From Viridilinea sp964592425 (GTDB lineage Bacteria; Chloroflexota; Chloroflexia; Chloroflexales; Chloroflexaceae): DNA of 64,000 nt. Location of the stretch: contig CAZQCG010000011.1 of assembly GCA_964592425.1 (NCBI GenBank), positions 62,001 through 126,000 of the forward strand. The letters are read 5' to 3'. Below the pieces are notes generated by a model. It was not told the origin of the DNA and did not search any database. It saw only the letters and a list, made by a program, of their open reading frames with translations. Made by a program: the position numbers and the translations under genes. Shown here piece after piece: positions 50,608 through 59,827 of this stretch; position 1 is the stretch's first letter, and each line of letters opens with the position of its first letter.

Positions 50608-53600
50608 TCACTGCGAGGGTAGAGGCTCAAGCAGAATGGTGCCGCCATCACGGGTGGCGACGGCAACCTGAGTGGACTGGGGACTAACAGCGAGACCGAG
50701 GATGGCACCGTGGGCGCTGAGGTCAATGGCGTTGAGGCGTTTGCCACTAGTAGCTTCCCAACATTCGAGCATGCCGTCAAGTGTTCCGGTGATCAGCAGC
50801 CTGCCATCAGCGGAGTAGGCCAGGGCACTATACCAACCCTGGATGTCATTGACACGCTGCATAGTGAGCTCTTCACCACTGGCGGCCTGCCAGATGCGCA
50901 AGGTGCCGTCAGAGCTAGCACTTGCAACGACATCCTGCCCGGCAGGCATATCGAGGGCAGTAATCGGCGCACGGTGACCGCTGAAGGTGCTACGACGGGT
51001 ACCACTCTGTACCTCCCAGACGATCACCAACGGTTGGTCGGCGGGGGAATTGGTAGCGGCGACAATCTGGGTGCCATCACGGCTGAAGGCCAGGGCAGTG
51101 ACCGGGCCACCCAGTCCGCTGAGCGTGCGCTTGACGTTCAGCGTAGCGGCGTCCCAAATTACCACATCGCCGCGATCATTTCCAGCCGCAATCAGGCGTC
51201 GGTCAGGAGTTATGTCAAGACTGAGGCCCAGGCCAGGCAGCCCTTGGAGGACTTGACTGGGGGCATCGTTTGTGAGGGAGATACGCATGACAACGCCATT
51301 GTCGCTAAGGGCAAGCAATTCATCATCGCTGAGCAAGGCGAGGTACTGACTGGTCGGCGCACCGCCATTGAGAGGAATAACCCGCTCATCAGCGAGACGG
51401 TGGATCTGAACCGAGCCGTTGACGCTGCCAGTGGCGAGGCTGGCACCGGTGTCGGAGTAGGCGAGTGAACTGATGGCACCTTGAGCAAGAATGATGCGAT
51501 TGCTGAGGGTGCGGCGGGCGACATCCCAGATCGAGAGGGTGCCCTCGGTATCGCTGCTAACGACCAGAGCGGTGCCGTCGGGATGCCAACTGAGGCCGAG
51601 CAGGCGCAAGCCGTTCTGCTGCATAACGGCACGTTCAGCGCCAGTGCGCGGGCTCCAGAGGCGCAGGGTGCCGTCAAGGCCAGCACTGGCAAGCATATCG
51701 CCGGTGGGGCTGAAAGCGACACCACGGATGACGACCCAGCCGAAGTGGCCCTGGAGTTCACGCTGGAGGGTACCGTCACTGGCGGCGAGGAGGTAGACGC
51801 TACCGTTGGTGGAGCCAACAGCGATGGTCGTGCCATCGGGGCTGAAGGCAAGGCCAGTAAGCCAGTAGGGTGCGCCAAGTTGGGGATTGGTGGGCGCAGT
51901 GTAGGCGAAATCCGCACGTTGCGTACCATCAACGACCTGCCAGAGGCGGACTGTCCCATCACGGGAAGCCGAGGCAAGCATCGTACCATCAGGGCTGAAA
52001 GCGAGGCCACCAAGCAGGTCAGTATGGCCACTGAGACGCTGCACGGTACGGCGAGAGGTGGTATCCCAGAGCATAATCAGGCGGTCGGTAGCGCCAGAGG
52101 CGAGCAGGGTACCATCGGGGCTGAAGGTGAGACTACGGATCCAGCCATCGTGGCCAACAAGGACAGCAAGCTGGCGGCCACTGGCGACTTCCCAAAGGCG
52201 AATCTGGGGGTCGTCCTGGGCACCGGAGGCCAACAACGCGCCATCGGGGCTGAAAGCGAGGGCGCTGATCGGGTTGCTGTGGCCTTCGAGACGGTAGAGC
52301 ACGGCGAGGGTGGTGGGATCGCGCAATTCAATCGTGCCGCCGACGCCGACAGCGATCAGGTCACCGTCAGGGGCATAGAGGGCAGCACCTACCTGGGCAT
52401 CGCTAAGTTGCAGGGTCTGGCTAAAGGGCACCCCGGCATCGATCAGCGCCGCAATGGTCGGGTCGGGAGCAACCGCAGCGGCAGGCGGGCCGCCCTGGTT
52501 GGCCGAACCGGGGGTGTTCATCGCCGAAGGTACGCCGGGCAGCGACAAGGCGGCACCCTGGTTGAGTACCAGCCAGCCAACCCAGGCCCCGACGAGGCAA
52601 ATAATGAGGGCGATCAGGGTCAGGGCAGCAATGATGGCGGCCAGACAGCCGTTGCCAGGCCGTGGGCGGGGGGCGGCAGGTGCAGGCGCACCAGTGACAC
52701 CAGCCATTTGGGGCTGGTGGGAGGGCGACGGCGGCGGCGCAGGCGGCAGCGGCGTTGGTGGTGCGGCAGAAGCGGGTACAGGCACAGGCGGGGCAGACTC
52801 GCTCGGAGGAGACAAAGGGGGACGCGCTGGATCAAGGGGAGCACTGGCACCAAGGGAGCGCCCGGCCATCAAACGCACCGTATCGAGGGCGCTGCGCATC
52901 TCACGGGCCTGCTGGTAGCGATTGACCGCCTTCAGCTCAAGGGCGCGCAAGACAAGCTGCTCGGCCAGTGGCGAGATCTGCGTATTGAGCATACGCGGCG
53001 CATTAAGGGGCGTACCGGCGAGACGTTGAGCGGCTGGCGTGGGGGCCCAACCGGTCAGCAGTTGGTAGAGTACCGCACCGAGGCTATAGACATCACTTGA
53101 AGTGGTTAGCTCGGCACTGCTGGCGAGCAACTCGGGGGCAAGATAGGATGAGTGTTCACCGCTGACCTGGCGCACCAGCGGAAAAGGGGTCAGGAAGAGT
53201 CCACCATCAAGGGACGACCAGAGATCACAGGGATAGAGATCGCCAAGCAAGAGGGGCGGCTGGTGACCGTGAAGCTGGTCGAGGGTAGTAAGCAAGCGCT
53301 CGACAACGGTAAGTACCTCCGTTTCGGGCAAGGGGCCGCCGCGCTCACGCGCAACGCGGGCAAGATCCTGGCCGCCGGGATCATCGGCGACCATGTAATA
53401 GCTACCTGCATAGGCCAGGTGATCGCGGAGGGTAAGGAGGGCAGGCGCACTCACCCCGACTAACTGGCTAGCGAGGGTGCGTAGATCGTTGAGTGCAGCT
53501 TCGCCTGGCTGGAGCAACTCGGCAATGAGGACACGCAGGGATTGCTGCGTATCAATCGCCCGGTAGAGCCGCAGATCGGGGTGCTCGGCGAGCAGGTAGG

Positions 53601-53643
53601 TAATACGATAGCGCTCGTTGAGCATGGTCTCGGGAGCGAGCAT
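50608..53643 (-). CDS. Pseudokinase - membrane - WD40 repeat protein
   Basis: I start at ATG 53643, five bases after AGAGG; a GTG two codons upstream overlaps that site. Of about 1011 residues, 1-265 form a protein-kinase fold (NERYRITYLLAEHPDLRLYR; SSYLAPELLASSAELTTSSD as the APE region), but the ATP Lys, the HRD motif (here LLGDLYPCDL) and DFG (LTPFPL) are lost, so it is a pseudokinase. A Pro-rich linker leads to one membrane segment (about 330-360, ALTLIALIICLVGAWVGWLV). Outside are about 14 WD40-type blades, such as FSPDGTLLASGATDRLIMLW, enough for two seven-blade propellers. The likely role is a sensor or scaffold; the partner is unknown. Confidence 0.85.
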   Translation of the reverse strand: MLAPETMLNERYRITYLLAEHPDLRLYRAIDTQQSLRVLIAELLQPGEAALNDLRTLASQLVGVSAPALLTLRDHLAYAGSYYMVADDPGGQDLARVARERGGPLPETEVLTVVERLLTTLDQLHGHQPPLLLGDLYPCDLWSSLDGGLFLTPFPLVRQVSGEHSSYLAPELLASSAELTTSSDVYSLGAVLYQLLTGWAPTPAAQRLAGTPLNAPRMLNTQISPLAEQLVLRALELKAVNRYQQAREMRSALDTVRLMAGRSLGASAPLDPARPPLSPPSESAPPVPVPASAAPPTPLPPAPPPSPSHQPQMAGVTGAPAPAAPRPRPGNGCLAAIIAALTLIALIICLVGAWVGWLVLNQGAALSLPGVPSAMNTPGSANQGGPPAAAVAPDPTIAALIDAGVPFSQTLQLSDAQVGAALYAPDGDLIAVGVGGTIELRDPTTLAVLYRLEGHSNPISALAFSPDGALLASGAQDDPQIRLWEVASGRQLAVLVGHDGWIRSLTFSPDGTLLASGATDRLIMLWDTTSRRTVQRLSGHTDLLGGLAFSPDGTMLASASRDGTVRLWQVVDGTQRADFAYTAPTNPQLGAPYWLTGLAFSPDGTTIAVGSTNGSVYLLAASDGTLQRELQGHFGWVVIRGVAFSPTGDMLASAGLDGTLRLWSPRTGAERAVMQQNGLRLLGLSWHPDGTALVVSSDTEGTLSIWDVARRTLSNRIILAQGAISSLAYSDTGASLATGSVNGSVQIHRLADERVIPLNGGAPTSQYLALLSDDELLALSDNGVVMRISLTNDAPSQVLQGLPGLGLSLDITPDRRLIAAGNDRGDVVIWDAATLNVKRTLSGLGGPVTALAFSRDGTQIVAATNSPADQPLVIVWEVQSGTRRSTFSGHRAPITALDMPAGQDVVASASSDGTLRIWQAASGEELTMQRVNDIQGWYSALAYSADGRLLITGTLDGMLECWEATSGKRLNAIDLSAHGAILGLAVSPQSTQVAVATRDGGTILLEPLPSQ

Positions 53644-53703
53644 CGGCACCTCTAATACCAGTGACGAGTAGGGTTCACAGCATTCCGATGCGGTTTAGCT
53701 CCA

Positions 53704-53715
53704 TCGCATATGCGA
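53704..53715. promoter_or_regulatory. Perfect 12-base palindrome upstream of the WD40 fusion
   Basis: TCGCATATGCGA, about 55-75 bases before the start at 53643, where a regulator could bind. The surrounding 53650-53903 gap has no clear promoter in either direction: TTGACA near 53807 is 22 bases from the nearest TATAAC. Confidence 0.35.
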
Positions 53716-53903
53716 CCTGCTCAACAGGATTTGGTATAAGGCTATGATACTGTGTCATACTTAAAAGGGGTGGGCTCGGCTTATGATGAGCTTTTGGCAA
53801 CGACACTTGCTGGTATTGACACGAAAACGTATGCCCCTCCCGTTATAACACCCTTTCTGAAGAGACGCAAGGCAATCTGCTAAGGTGAAGGTGAGGAGCA
53901 TCT

Positions 53904-55055
53904 ATGGGTGCTTTTTCGAGTCGATCGTTTTTGCATGGCAGCCTGGCAGTAATAGGAGTGCTACTGATCAGTGGGCAATTTCTAACCCTGCGCCTGCCGC
54001 AGCCGCTCGATTTACCGGCTCAGCAGACGGTGGTGACGACAAATCGGCTGATCGGTCTGCATACACGGCTGGCGGGGGTGGGTGACGAGGCTTATATCCT
54101 GCACTCGCTTGAGCAGGTGCGCGAGATGGGTGGCGGCTGGATCACCGAGCTCTTTCCATGGGCCTATGTACAGCCACGTTCGCGCTACGGCTATGATTGG
54201 AGCGGGGCCGATATGGTGATTGCCCATGCACGACGCCAGGGCCTACAGGTGATCGCCCGCCTCGACCTGGTGCCAGGATGGGCCCGTCCGCCAAACAGCA
54301 GCGACCGGCGGCTCGACCCGGCCTACTATGGCGACTATGCGGCCTATGTGGCGGCCTTCGCCCGGCGCTACGCACCGCTTGGGGTACGCCACCTGGTGAT
54401 CTGGAATGAACCTAACCTGAGCTTCGAGTGGGGCGAGCGACCGCCCGACCCTGGCGCTTACGCCGCATTGCTCAAGGTGGTCTACCCGCTCGTCAAGGCG
54501 GCGGCACCGGAGGCCCTGGTGATCGCCGGGGCACTTTCACCGGGTGGGGCGATTGACGAGGGGCAGACACGCATGGACGACATGCAATACCTGGCCTCAC
54601 TCTACGCTGCCGAGGCTGGGCCTTTCTTCGATTTATGGGCCGTGCATGCCTATGGTGGGCAGGAGCCACCGACAGCCGCACCTGGCCCTGAACGGGTCAA
54701 CTTCCGGCGGATCGAGCTGGTACGAGCCCTGATGGAGCAGCACGGCGACGGACAGAAGCGGATGATCATTACGGAGGGGGGTTATAACGATCATCCGCGC
54801 TGGGCCGCAGCGGTACGTCCAGCCGAGCGGATCCGCTGGACGATTGCCACCTTCGAGCAGGCGCGGCGCTACCCCTGGCTGGAGGCGGTGACGCTCTGGC
54901 AGTACGGCACACCTTTTGCGACCCACGCCTACCCCGACGCCTGGAACTTTGTTGCCGCCGACGGAACACCACGAGCGATCTACCTGGCGGTGCGCGACTA
55001 TGCCCTGGGCGGGGTACAACCTGCTTCAGACAAGCGCTTCATAGGCGGCCCGTAG
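53904..55055 (+). CDS. Secreted glycosidase-like protein (GH clan A fold)
   Basis: The 383-residue protein begins with a signal anchor (SFLHGSLAVIGVLLISGQFL). It then shows a TIM-barrel glycosidase layout: GGGWITELFPWAYVQPRSRY, ARRQGLQVIARLDLVPGWAR, and VRHLVIWNEPNLSFEWGERP with Asn-Glu at the acid/base position. FDLWAVHAYG and MIITEGGYNDHPRW follow, with the likely nucleophile Glu. This resembles GH39/GH5-type enzymes; the sugar substrate cannot be stated. Start ATG 53904 follows GAGGAGCATCT. Its last 30 bases overlap the end of the convergent dapA-like gene. Confidence 0.82.
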   Translation: MGAFSSRSFLHGSLAVIGVLLISGQFLTLRLPQPLDLPAQQTVVTTNRLIGLHTRLAGVGDEAYILHSLEQVREMGGGWITELFPWAYVQPRSRYGYDWSGADMVIAHARRQGLQVIARLDLVPGWARPPNSSDRRLDPAYYGDYAAYVAAFARRYAPLGVRHLVIWNEPNLSFEWGERPPDPGAYAALLKVVYPLVKAAAPEALVIAGALSPGGAIDEGQTRMDDMQYLASLYAAEAGPFFDLWAVHAYGGQEPPTAAPGPERVNFRRIELVRALMEQHGDGQKRMIITEGGYNDHPRWAAAVRPAERIRWTIATFEQARRYPWLEAVTLWQYGTPFATHAYPDAWNFVAADGTPRAIYLAVRDYALGGVQPASDKRFIGGP

Positions 55056-55910
55056 CTGCGCGGCAGCCTGGTTGGCGAAGGGCAGCAGGGGCAGGCGCAC
55101 GCTGGTCTCGAGCAGGTCACTGGTCCAGGCCAGGGCGGCCTTGAGGGCGGGGGGCGTATTGAGCGGGTCAACCTGATCACGCAGGGCACTGAGACGGGCC
55201 TGGGCAGCGGCAACATCGCCGCCCGTATGGTGAGCATCGTAGACAGCGCGAGCAAGACGGGGGAAGGCGCTTGAGAGAGCGGTGATGGCACCAGCGGCAC
55301 CACCGGCGAGGGCCGAGGCAATCAGGCGGTCGCTGCCGGTAAAGATCTTAAGCTGCGGATAACGGTCGATCAACTGTTTGGAATGTTCCCAGTTACCGCT
55401 GCTATCCTTCAGGCCGATGATCTGCTGGGGGTGGCTGGCGATAAGGGCATCAATGATCGCGGGGGTGAGCGGCACACCAGTGACCTGAGGAATGTGGTAA
55501 AGCAGCACGCGAGCATCGGGGGGCAGGGCATCACAGAGCGCGCGATAGTAGCCAATGATGCCCTGGGGATCGGGCTGCTTGATATAGAAGGGAGGCATGA
55601 CCAACACGGCATCGGCACCGCGATCATGGGCGAAGTTGCTCAGGGCAATGGTGTCGGTGAGAGCAGCGCAGCCAGTTCCGGCCAGCACAGCCAGGCTACC
55701 GCGATGGGCAATAATCTGCTCAAGGGTGCGCTCACGCTCGGCTAAACTCATTGAAGGCCCCTCGCCGGTCGTCCCGAGGGCAAGCACCCCATGGAGGCCC
55801 CCCGCTTCGAGAAAACGCAGGTAGCCCGGCAGCCAGTCGTAATCGACCGGCCCCACGTCACTGGTGAACGGGGTCAACATCGCACTGATCACACCCTTGA
55901 GCTCGGCCAT
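55026..55910 (-). CDS. dapA: DapA-family aldolase (dihydrodipicolinate synthase-like)
   Basis: Class I aldolase of the DHDPS/NAL family; likely makes the lysine/diaminopimelate precursor, though family members also act on sugar acids. From ATG 55910 (MAELKGVISAMLTPFTSDVG), after AAGGAG, it has 294 residues. Key residues are visible: GTTGEGPSMS, the Tyr in LLYHIPQVTGVPL and the Schiff-base Lys in IIGLKDSSGNW. GTTGEGPS rather than GTTGESAT leaves some doubt about the substrate. It is read towards the glycosidase-like gene, overlapping it by 30 bases. Confidence 0.85.
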   Translation of the reverse strand: MAELKGVISAMLTPFTSDVGPVDYDWLPGYLRFLEAGGLHGVLALGTTGEGPSMSLAERERTLEQIIAHRGSLAVLAGTGCAALTDTIALSNFAHDRGADAVLVMPPFYIKQPDPQGIIGYYRALCDALPPDARVLLYHIPQVTGVPLTPAIIDALIASHPQQIIGLKDSSGNWEHSKQLIDRYPQLKIFTGSDRLIASALAGGAAGAITALSSAFPRLARAVYDAHHTGGDVAAAQARLSALRDQVDPLNTPPALKAALAWTSDLLETSVRLPLLPFANQAAAQLRAAYEALV

Positions 55911-56021
55911 GAAATACTCCTTAGAAGGAACCCCTGCGGTTGATGCATCGTGGGGCAAATTGTACGACGAAACGGGAAGTGTGTGAACAAAAGTTATACT
56001 TGCATAAAAGATGATTGAAGC

Positions 56022-59000
56022 CTACGTCCGCCTGGGTAGCAGCTGCAGATCGTGCATGCGCCCGCTACCCATCTGGGTGAGACCACGGGTTGCGCTGCCC
56101 CCACCAGCGATCAGGGCAGCAACGAGGGTGTGAGGCAGGCTCAGCAGATCGGTGGTGGTCAAGCTGAGCACGCTGGCCATGGGCGGTGAGTTGCGTAACA
56201 ACTCCAGCTCGCCAAAGATCTCGTCAGGGCCAAGGCGAGCGATCAGGCGGGGCGGGGGGGCATTAGCAGCGGGCAAGTCAGGGGACAGCGGATCGATGCG
56301 CACTACGGCGACCTGACCAGCCACAATCACGTAAAGCTGGCCATTGGGCCGACCCTGGCGGATGAGCGGAGTGCGGGGCGGCACCTGCAGGCGGGTCGCC
56401 TGACGTGCCAGCCGGCGTAGGGTCTCGCGGGGCAGGTCACGGAAGAAGGTAACCCGCTCAAAGATCTGGAGCGTTGCGGCGACGTTCGGCCCATCAGCGA
56501 GGTGCGGTGCGGCACCCTGATAGAGGCGATCAAGGGTCGCGCTACGCAGCAGAAGGAGATCGCTGTCGATGCTAGTCTGATAGACTCGCTCGTCAACTGT
56601 GCCTAGTTCAGCGCCGAAGGCTGCGCCACGGTGCAACTCAGCGAGCAGAGTAGGGCCTGCGCTCACGGTCACTTCGCCAGCCTCGATGATCCAGAGGCCC
56701 ACAGACGGGCGAGTGGGGGCCTGAATCAATGTGCCAGCGAGCAACCGTTGCGGCTCGCATGCCGCCGCGAGGGTGTCCAGTTCGACATCGTCACAGGCGG
56801 CAAAACGGTCGACCTGGCGCAACAGGCGACGGCGGGCAACACGAGCATCATCAAAGGTGTGTGACAGCACGCGTGCCCAGGGGGTATGCGGAAAGCAGCG
56901 CCGGTCGGCGGCTTCGCGTTCGGGCCAGGGCAAGGCGTCGTAGGCAACACGTATGGCACGGAGGGCAAAACCAACACCGGCGAGCCGTTCGATCTCAGCC
57001 ACGGTGTAGCGAAGCACCTCGGCAAAGCGGGTACCCAGACTTTCAAGAGGCAGACGGGCCAGATCGGCACCGATGCGGGCCTCCTCACGATCAAGGGTGA
57101 TCGCCCAGTTGGCCGTTGCGGCCAGTACATCCATACGGTCATCAAGGATGCGCGCCCGGCGCGCGCCGGCATAGGCCAGGATCATACGATAGAGGCCGGC
57201 ATAGGTACGACGAAAGGCACGCTCCAGACGTTCGCGCTCGCCAGCAGCCGGATCGAGGCTCCAGTGCAGGCCCAGCTGGGGCGGCTGGCGCAGGGCCACC
57301 AGGTGGGCACACCAGGCGGCACACCAGAGCCCTGCCGCCAGCACCAGAGCCGCCAGGGCCGTAGGAGTCAACTCAGGGTCAGCCAGCAACTCGAGCAGGT
57401 AAGCCGCGGCCTGAGTAGCAATGCCCGCCCAGAGCAACAGCCAACTCCAGATCAGCCGTGAATCGTGCAACCCGGCAACGAGGGGCAGCAGCAGGGCGAG
57501 GGCAACGGTACTTGTATAGACCGGGGCGGCAAGCAGGACCAGGGTGCCCGGTGAGGCTGTAGGGCGTACGCTGCGGATCAACTCGAGGGCCAGGGCAGCG
57601 ACCAGGAAGGCCAACACCAGGAGCAGGGCACTGGCGGCCAGTTCGGTGGGCGAGGACTGCCGCAGATCGGTGTCGAGCAGGGCGACGAAACCGGCGAAGA
57701 GCAGGAGGGTGAAGCCGAGATTTTGCAGGGCCGTCCAGGCGAGCAATTGCCCTGGAGCAAGCAGAATACCGATCTGGGCCAGCACTTCGATACTGCCGAC
57801 AACCAGGAAGGCGCGCAGGGCACGGGCGACGGCTGCGCCGCGATAATCGGCGGAGAGGGCCAACTGGGCGGCCAGGGCGGCCATCCAGAGGAGTGGGCCG
57901 ATCAACTGGGTCTCGACCGTCACCCCGTAGCGCAGCGGCAGAGCGGCCAGCGCCAGGGCGAGCAGCGCCAGGGCCAGGGCGACCACCAGGGGATTACGCC
58001 CATAGCCCTGGCGGGCAAGCCAGGCTGCCGCAGCCGCGACCAGGCCCCAGGCGGCCAGCAGCAAGCCCAGGCCCAGAGGCAAGACCACCGCAACCAGGAT
58101 CAGCACGGCCACCAGGCGCCCGCTCAGGTCGTTACGCGCCCAGAGCGTATTCAGCAGATCGACCAGTTGGGTACGCCAGAAGCCAAAGGCGAGGATGACC
58201 GTCAGTGTGGTATAGACGGCAGCCAGCAACCCATAGAAGGCAAACACACGCTCTTCGTGGTTGAGCGGGGTAGTCGTACGGAGCTTTTGCCAGAGAGGGC
58301 CGCCGATAAAGCCGAGCGCCCGGCGGCGCAGGTTGGGCAACTGAAGCCAGTCGCTCAGGATGTAGTAGCCGTCCAACTCGAGCAAGGGATTGAGGTTGCA
58401 GAGAGCTGCCAGGTAGGCCGTTGCCGCCAGGCGATAGGCCACTGCGCCTGACGGGCCTACTGGCAGCAGGGCCGCCGCCAGCGCCGCAGAGGAGGCCACC
58501 GCCAGATCACAGAGAGGGCCAGCGAGCGAGACGATGATGCGTGCCCGCCGACCGGCCAGCCAGGTGTCGCTCGTATCGACAAACGCGACTGGCATACCGA
58601 AGTAGAGCATCACCCCGCCGCGCAGCACACTCCGCCCGAAATGCTTGACCGCCAGCGCGTGGGACAACTCGTGCAGGACAAACGAGACGAGGAGGGCCAA
58701 CCAGAGGGTGAGCAGATCCGGCCCAATACGACTGGCGTCAAGCAGGCTGTACTGGCGCACGCCACTACGGGCGGCGAGAAAACCGGCTGCACCGGCAAAG
58801 ACAAGCAGAGCCAGCAAGACCAGGAAGGCGCGGGTAAAGAGCAGACGCCCCCCGCTGCGGTAAAGCAGCCCGGCCAGGGCATCAATGTTGGGGATAACCA
58901 GCTCATGCGAACGCAAGATGCGGGTGATGCGGCGCCCCCAACCCTCGACACCATGCTGGGCCTCGCGGCTGCGCAAGCTGGCGTAGAGTCCGACATAGGG

Positions 59001-59465
59001 ATCAACCAGAAAGCCATCACGCCGGAGGGCCTCAACCAACTGGGCAGCAAGCACCAACTGGCGGAACTGGAGGAACGCGAGGGTGGCCAGGTCAGCCACG
59101 CTACGGGTGCCGTCCATCGCCTGCCAGATGGCCGCCTCAGCCGGACTGAGTTGGGCATAACGGCCAGTCGGGCTGCGCAGCACCAGACGAGTCTGGCCAT
59201 TTTCAACCAGGGTCTCCTCAACGATCTGCGCGGCACGTTGGGGGCGATAACGAGCCGGGTCGGCCCGCTCATGCAGCCCGGTCCAGATACCCTGCGCGGC
59301 ACCTGGCGATGGCTGAGCCGCAGTGCGACGGATAAGGCCACGGTAGAGGCCAGCGGAGGTCGCATGGGCTTCGCTGGCAAGCGCCGTGCGCAACTGCGCC
59401 CACAGGCCGCCGCGGGGCGGGGCAACTGGTGACGACTCAGCCGGAAGCGAAGAGATCAGGGCCAT
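56022..59465 (-). CDS. PqqD-like / M50 metallopeptidase / double cNMP-binding membrane protein
   Basis: A 1147-residue membrane protein. Residues about 100-155 (YAQLSPAEAAIWQAMDGTRS) resemble PqqD, the peptide-binding winged helix of RiPP enzymes. An M50 site-2-type zinc protease follows: HELSH at 265-269 in a membrane segment, FGMPVAFVDTSDTWLAGRRA, and LNPLLELDGYYILSDWL with the third ligand Asp. Many further hydrophobic segments run to about 760. Near the C-terminus are two cyclic-nucleotide-binding-like domains; the second has IFGELELLRNSPPMASV, where the Arg that normally holds the cyclic phosphate is Met. The proteolytic motif is intact; substrate and ligand are unknown. Divergent from a small orphan gene. 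Confidence 0.85.
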   Translation of the reverse strand: MALISSLPAESSPVAPPRGGLWAQLRTALASEAHATSAGLYRGLIRRTAAQPSPGAAQGIWTGLHERADPARYRPQRAAQIVEETLVENGQTRLVLRSPTGRYAQLSPAEAAIWQAMDGTRSVADLATLAFLQFRQLVLAAQLVEALRRDGFLVDPYVGLYASLRSREAQHGVEGWGRRITRILRSHELVIPNIDALAGLLYRSGGRLLFTRAFLVLLALLVFAGAAGFLAARSGVRQYSLLDASRIGPDLLTLWLALLVSFVLHELSHALAVKHFGRSVLRGGVMLYFGMPVAFVDTSDTWLAGRRARIIVSLAGPLCDLAVASSAALAAALLPVGPSGAVAYRLAATAYLAALCNLNPLLELDGYYILSDWLQLPNLRRRALGFIGGPLWQKLRTTTPLNHEERVFAFYGLLAAVYTTLTVILAFGFWRTQLVDLLNTLWARNDLSGRLVAVLILVAVVLPLGLGLLLAAWGLVAAAAAWLARQGYGRNPLVVALALALLALALAALPLRYGVTVETQLIGPLLWMAALAAQLALSADYRGAAVARALRAFLVVGSIEVLAQIGILLAPGQLLAWTALQNLGFTLLLFAGFVALLDTDLRQSSPTELAASALLLVLAFLVAALALELIRSVRPTASPGTLVLLAAPVYTSTVALALLLPLVAGLHDSRLIWSWLLLWAGIATQAAAYLLELLADPELTPTALAALVLAAGLWCAAWCAHLVALRQPPQLGLHWSLDPAAGERERLERAFRRTYAGLYRMILAYAGARRARILDDRMDVLAATANWAITLDREEARIGADLARLPLESLGTRFAEVLRYTVAEIERLAGVGFALRAIRVAYDALPWPEREAADRRCFPHTPWARVLSHTFDDARVARRRLLRQVDRFAACDDVELDTLAAACEPQRLLAGTLIQAPTRPSVGLWIIEAGEVTVSAGPTLLAELHRGAAFGAELGTVDERVYQTSIDSDLLLLRSATLDRLYQGAAPHLADGPNVAATLQIFERVTFFRDLPRETLRRLARQATRLQVPPRTPLIRQGRPNGQLYVIVAGQVAVVRIDPLSPDLPAANAPPPRLIARLGPDEIFGELELLRNSPPMASVLSLTTTDLLSLPHTLVAALIAGGGSATRGLTQMGSGRMHDLQLLPRRT

Positions 59466-59503
59466 AGCCAGCCTGCGCAGTGCGAAGGTCTTCTCATCAT
59501 GAT

Positions 59504-59519
59504 CTCATCAACGGATGAG
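59504..59519. promoter_or_regulatory. Hairpin/palindrome between divergent genes
   Basis: CTCATC-AACG-GATGAG, perfect 6-bp arms, in the 130-base gap between the M50 fusion and the small gene at 59597. Possible shared operator. Confidence 0.3.
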
Positions 59520-59596
59520 AACCAGAAACCTGGGCCATACGTCAGATAGGATAGAAGACAAAGGCCCTGGTGGTTGGATGCACACGGAGGTTACTG

Positions 59597-59800
59597 ATGG
59601 AACGCTCACTTACCCTTAAGGCGAAGCTGCGGATCTGGAAAGACGAGCGCCTGGGCCGACTCTGGCGGGTAGCCTACCACGACGGTGATGAAGAGAGGGT
59701 CGTCAGCTTCCCTGATAGCGAAGCGCTGAGCGATTTCATTGTCGAGCAGTTTGGGATCAGACTGGTCGACAATTTTTCCAAACCTGGCTACCAGGCTTAA
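59597..59800 (+). CDS. Small hypothetical protein (67 aa)
   Basis: I do not recognise this protein. ATG 59597 follows GGAGG with six bases between. The product MERSLTLKAKLRIWKDERLG continues LWRVAYHDGDEERVVSFPDS and EALSDFIVEQFGIRLVDN: alternating hydrophobic strands and one amphipathic helix, so it looks like a small folded protein. No Cys, no signal, no leader/core boundary as in a RiPP precursor. It ends 27 bases before the convergent rpoD stop. Confidence 0.7.
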   Translation: MERSLTLKAKLRIWKDERLGRLWRVAYHDGDEERVVSFPDSEALSDFIVEQFGIRLVDNFSKPGYQA

Positions 59801-59827
59801 GCAAACTCAAGGTCATAAAGTCCGAGT

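Noticed and set aside
51481..53100. 539-codon plus-strand open frame opposite the WD40 fusion
   Set aside because: Low-complexity Gly/Arg-rich reading that mirrors the WD40 and linker codons; no ribosome site.
53800..53860. TTGACA ... TATAAC as promoter of the glycosidase-like gene
   Set aside because: Spacer of 22 bases is outside the functional range for sigma-70.
59597..59800. Small orphan as a RiPP precursor for the PqqD/M50 protein
   Set aside because: No leader/core division, no Cys/Ser/Thr-rich or Gly-Gly region; looks like a folded protein.
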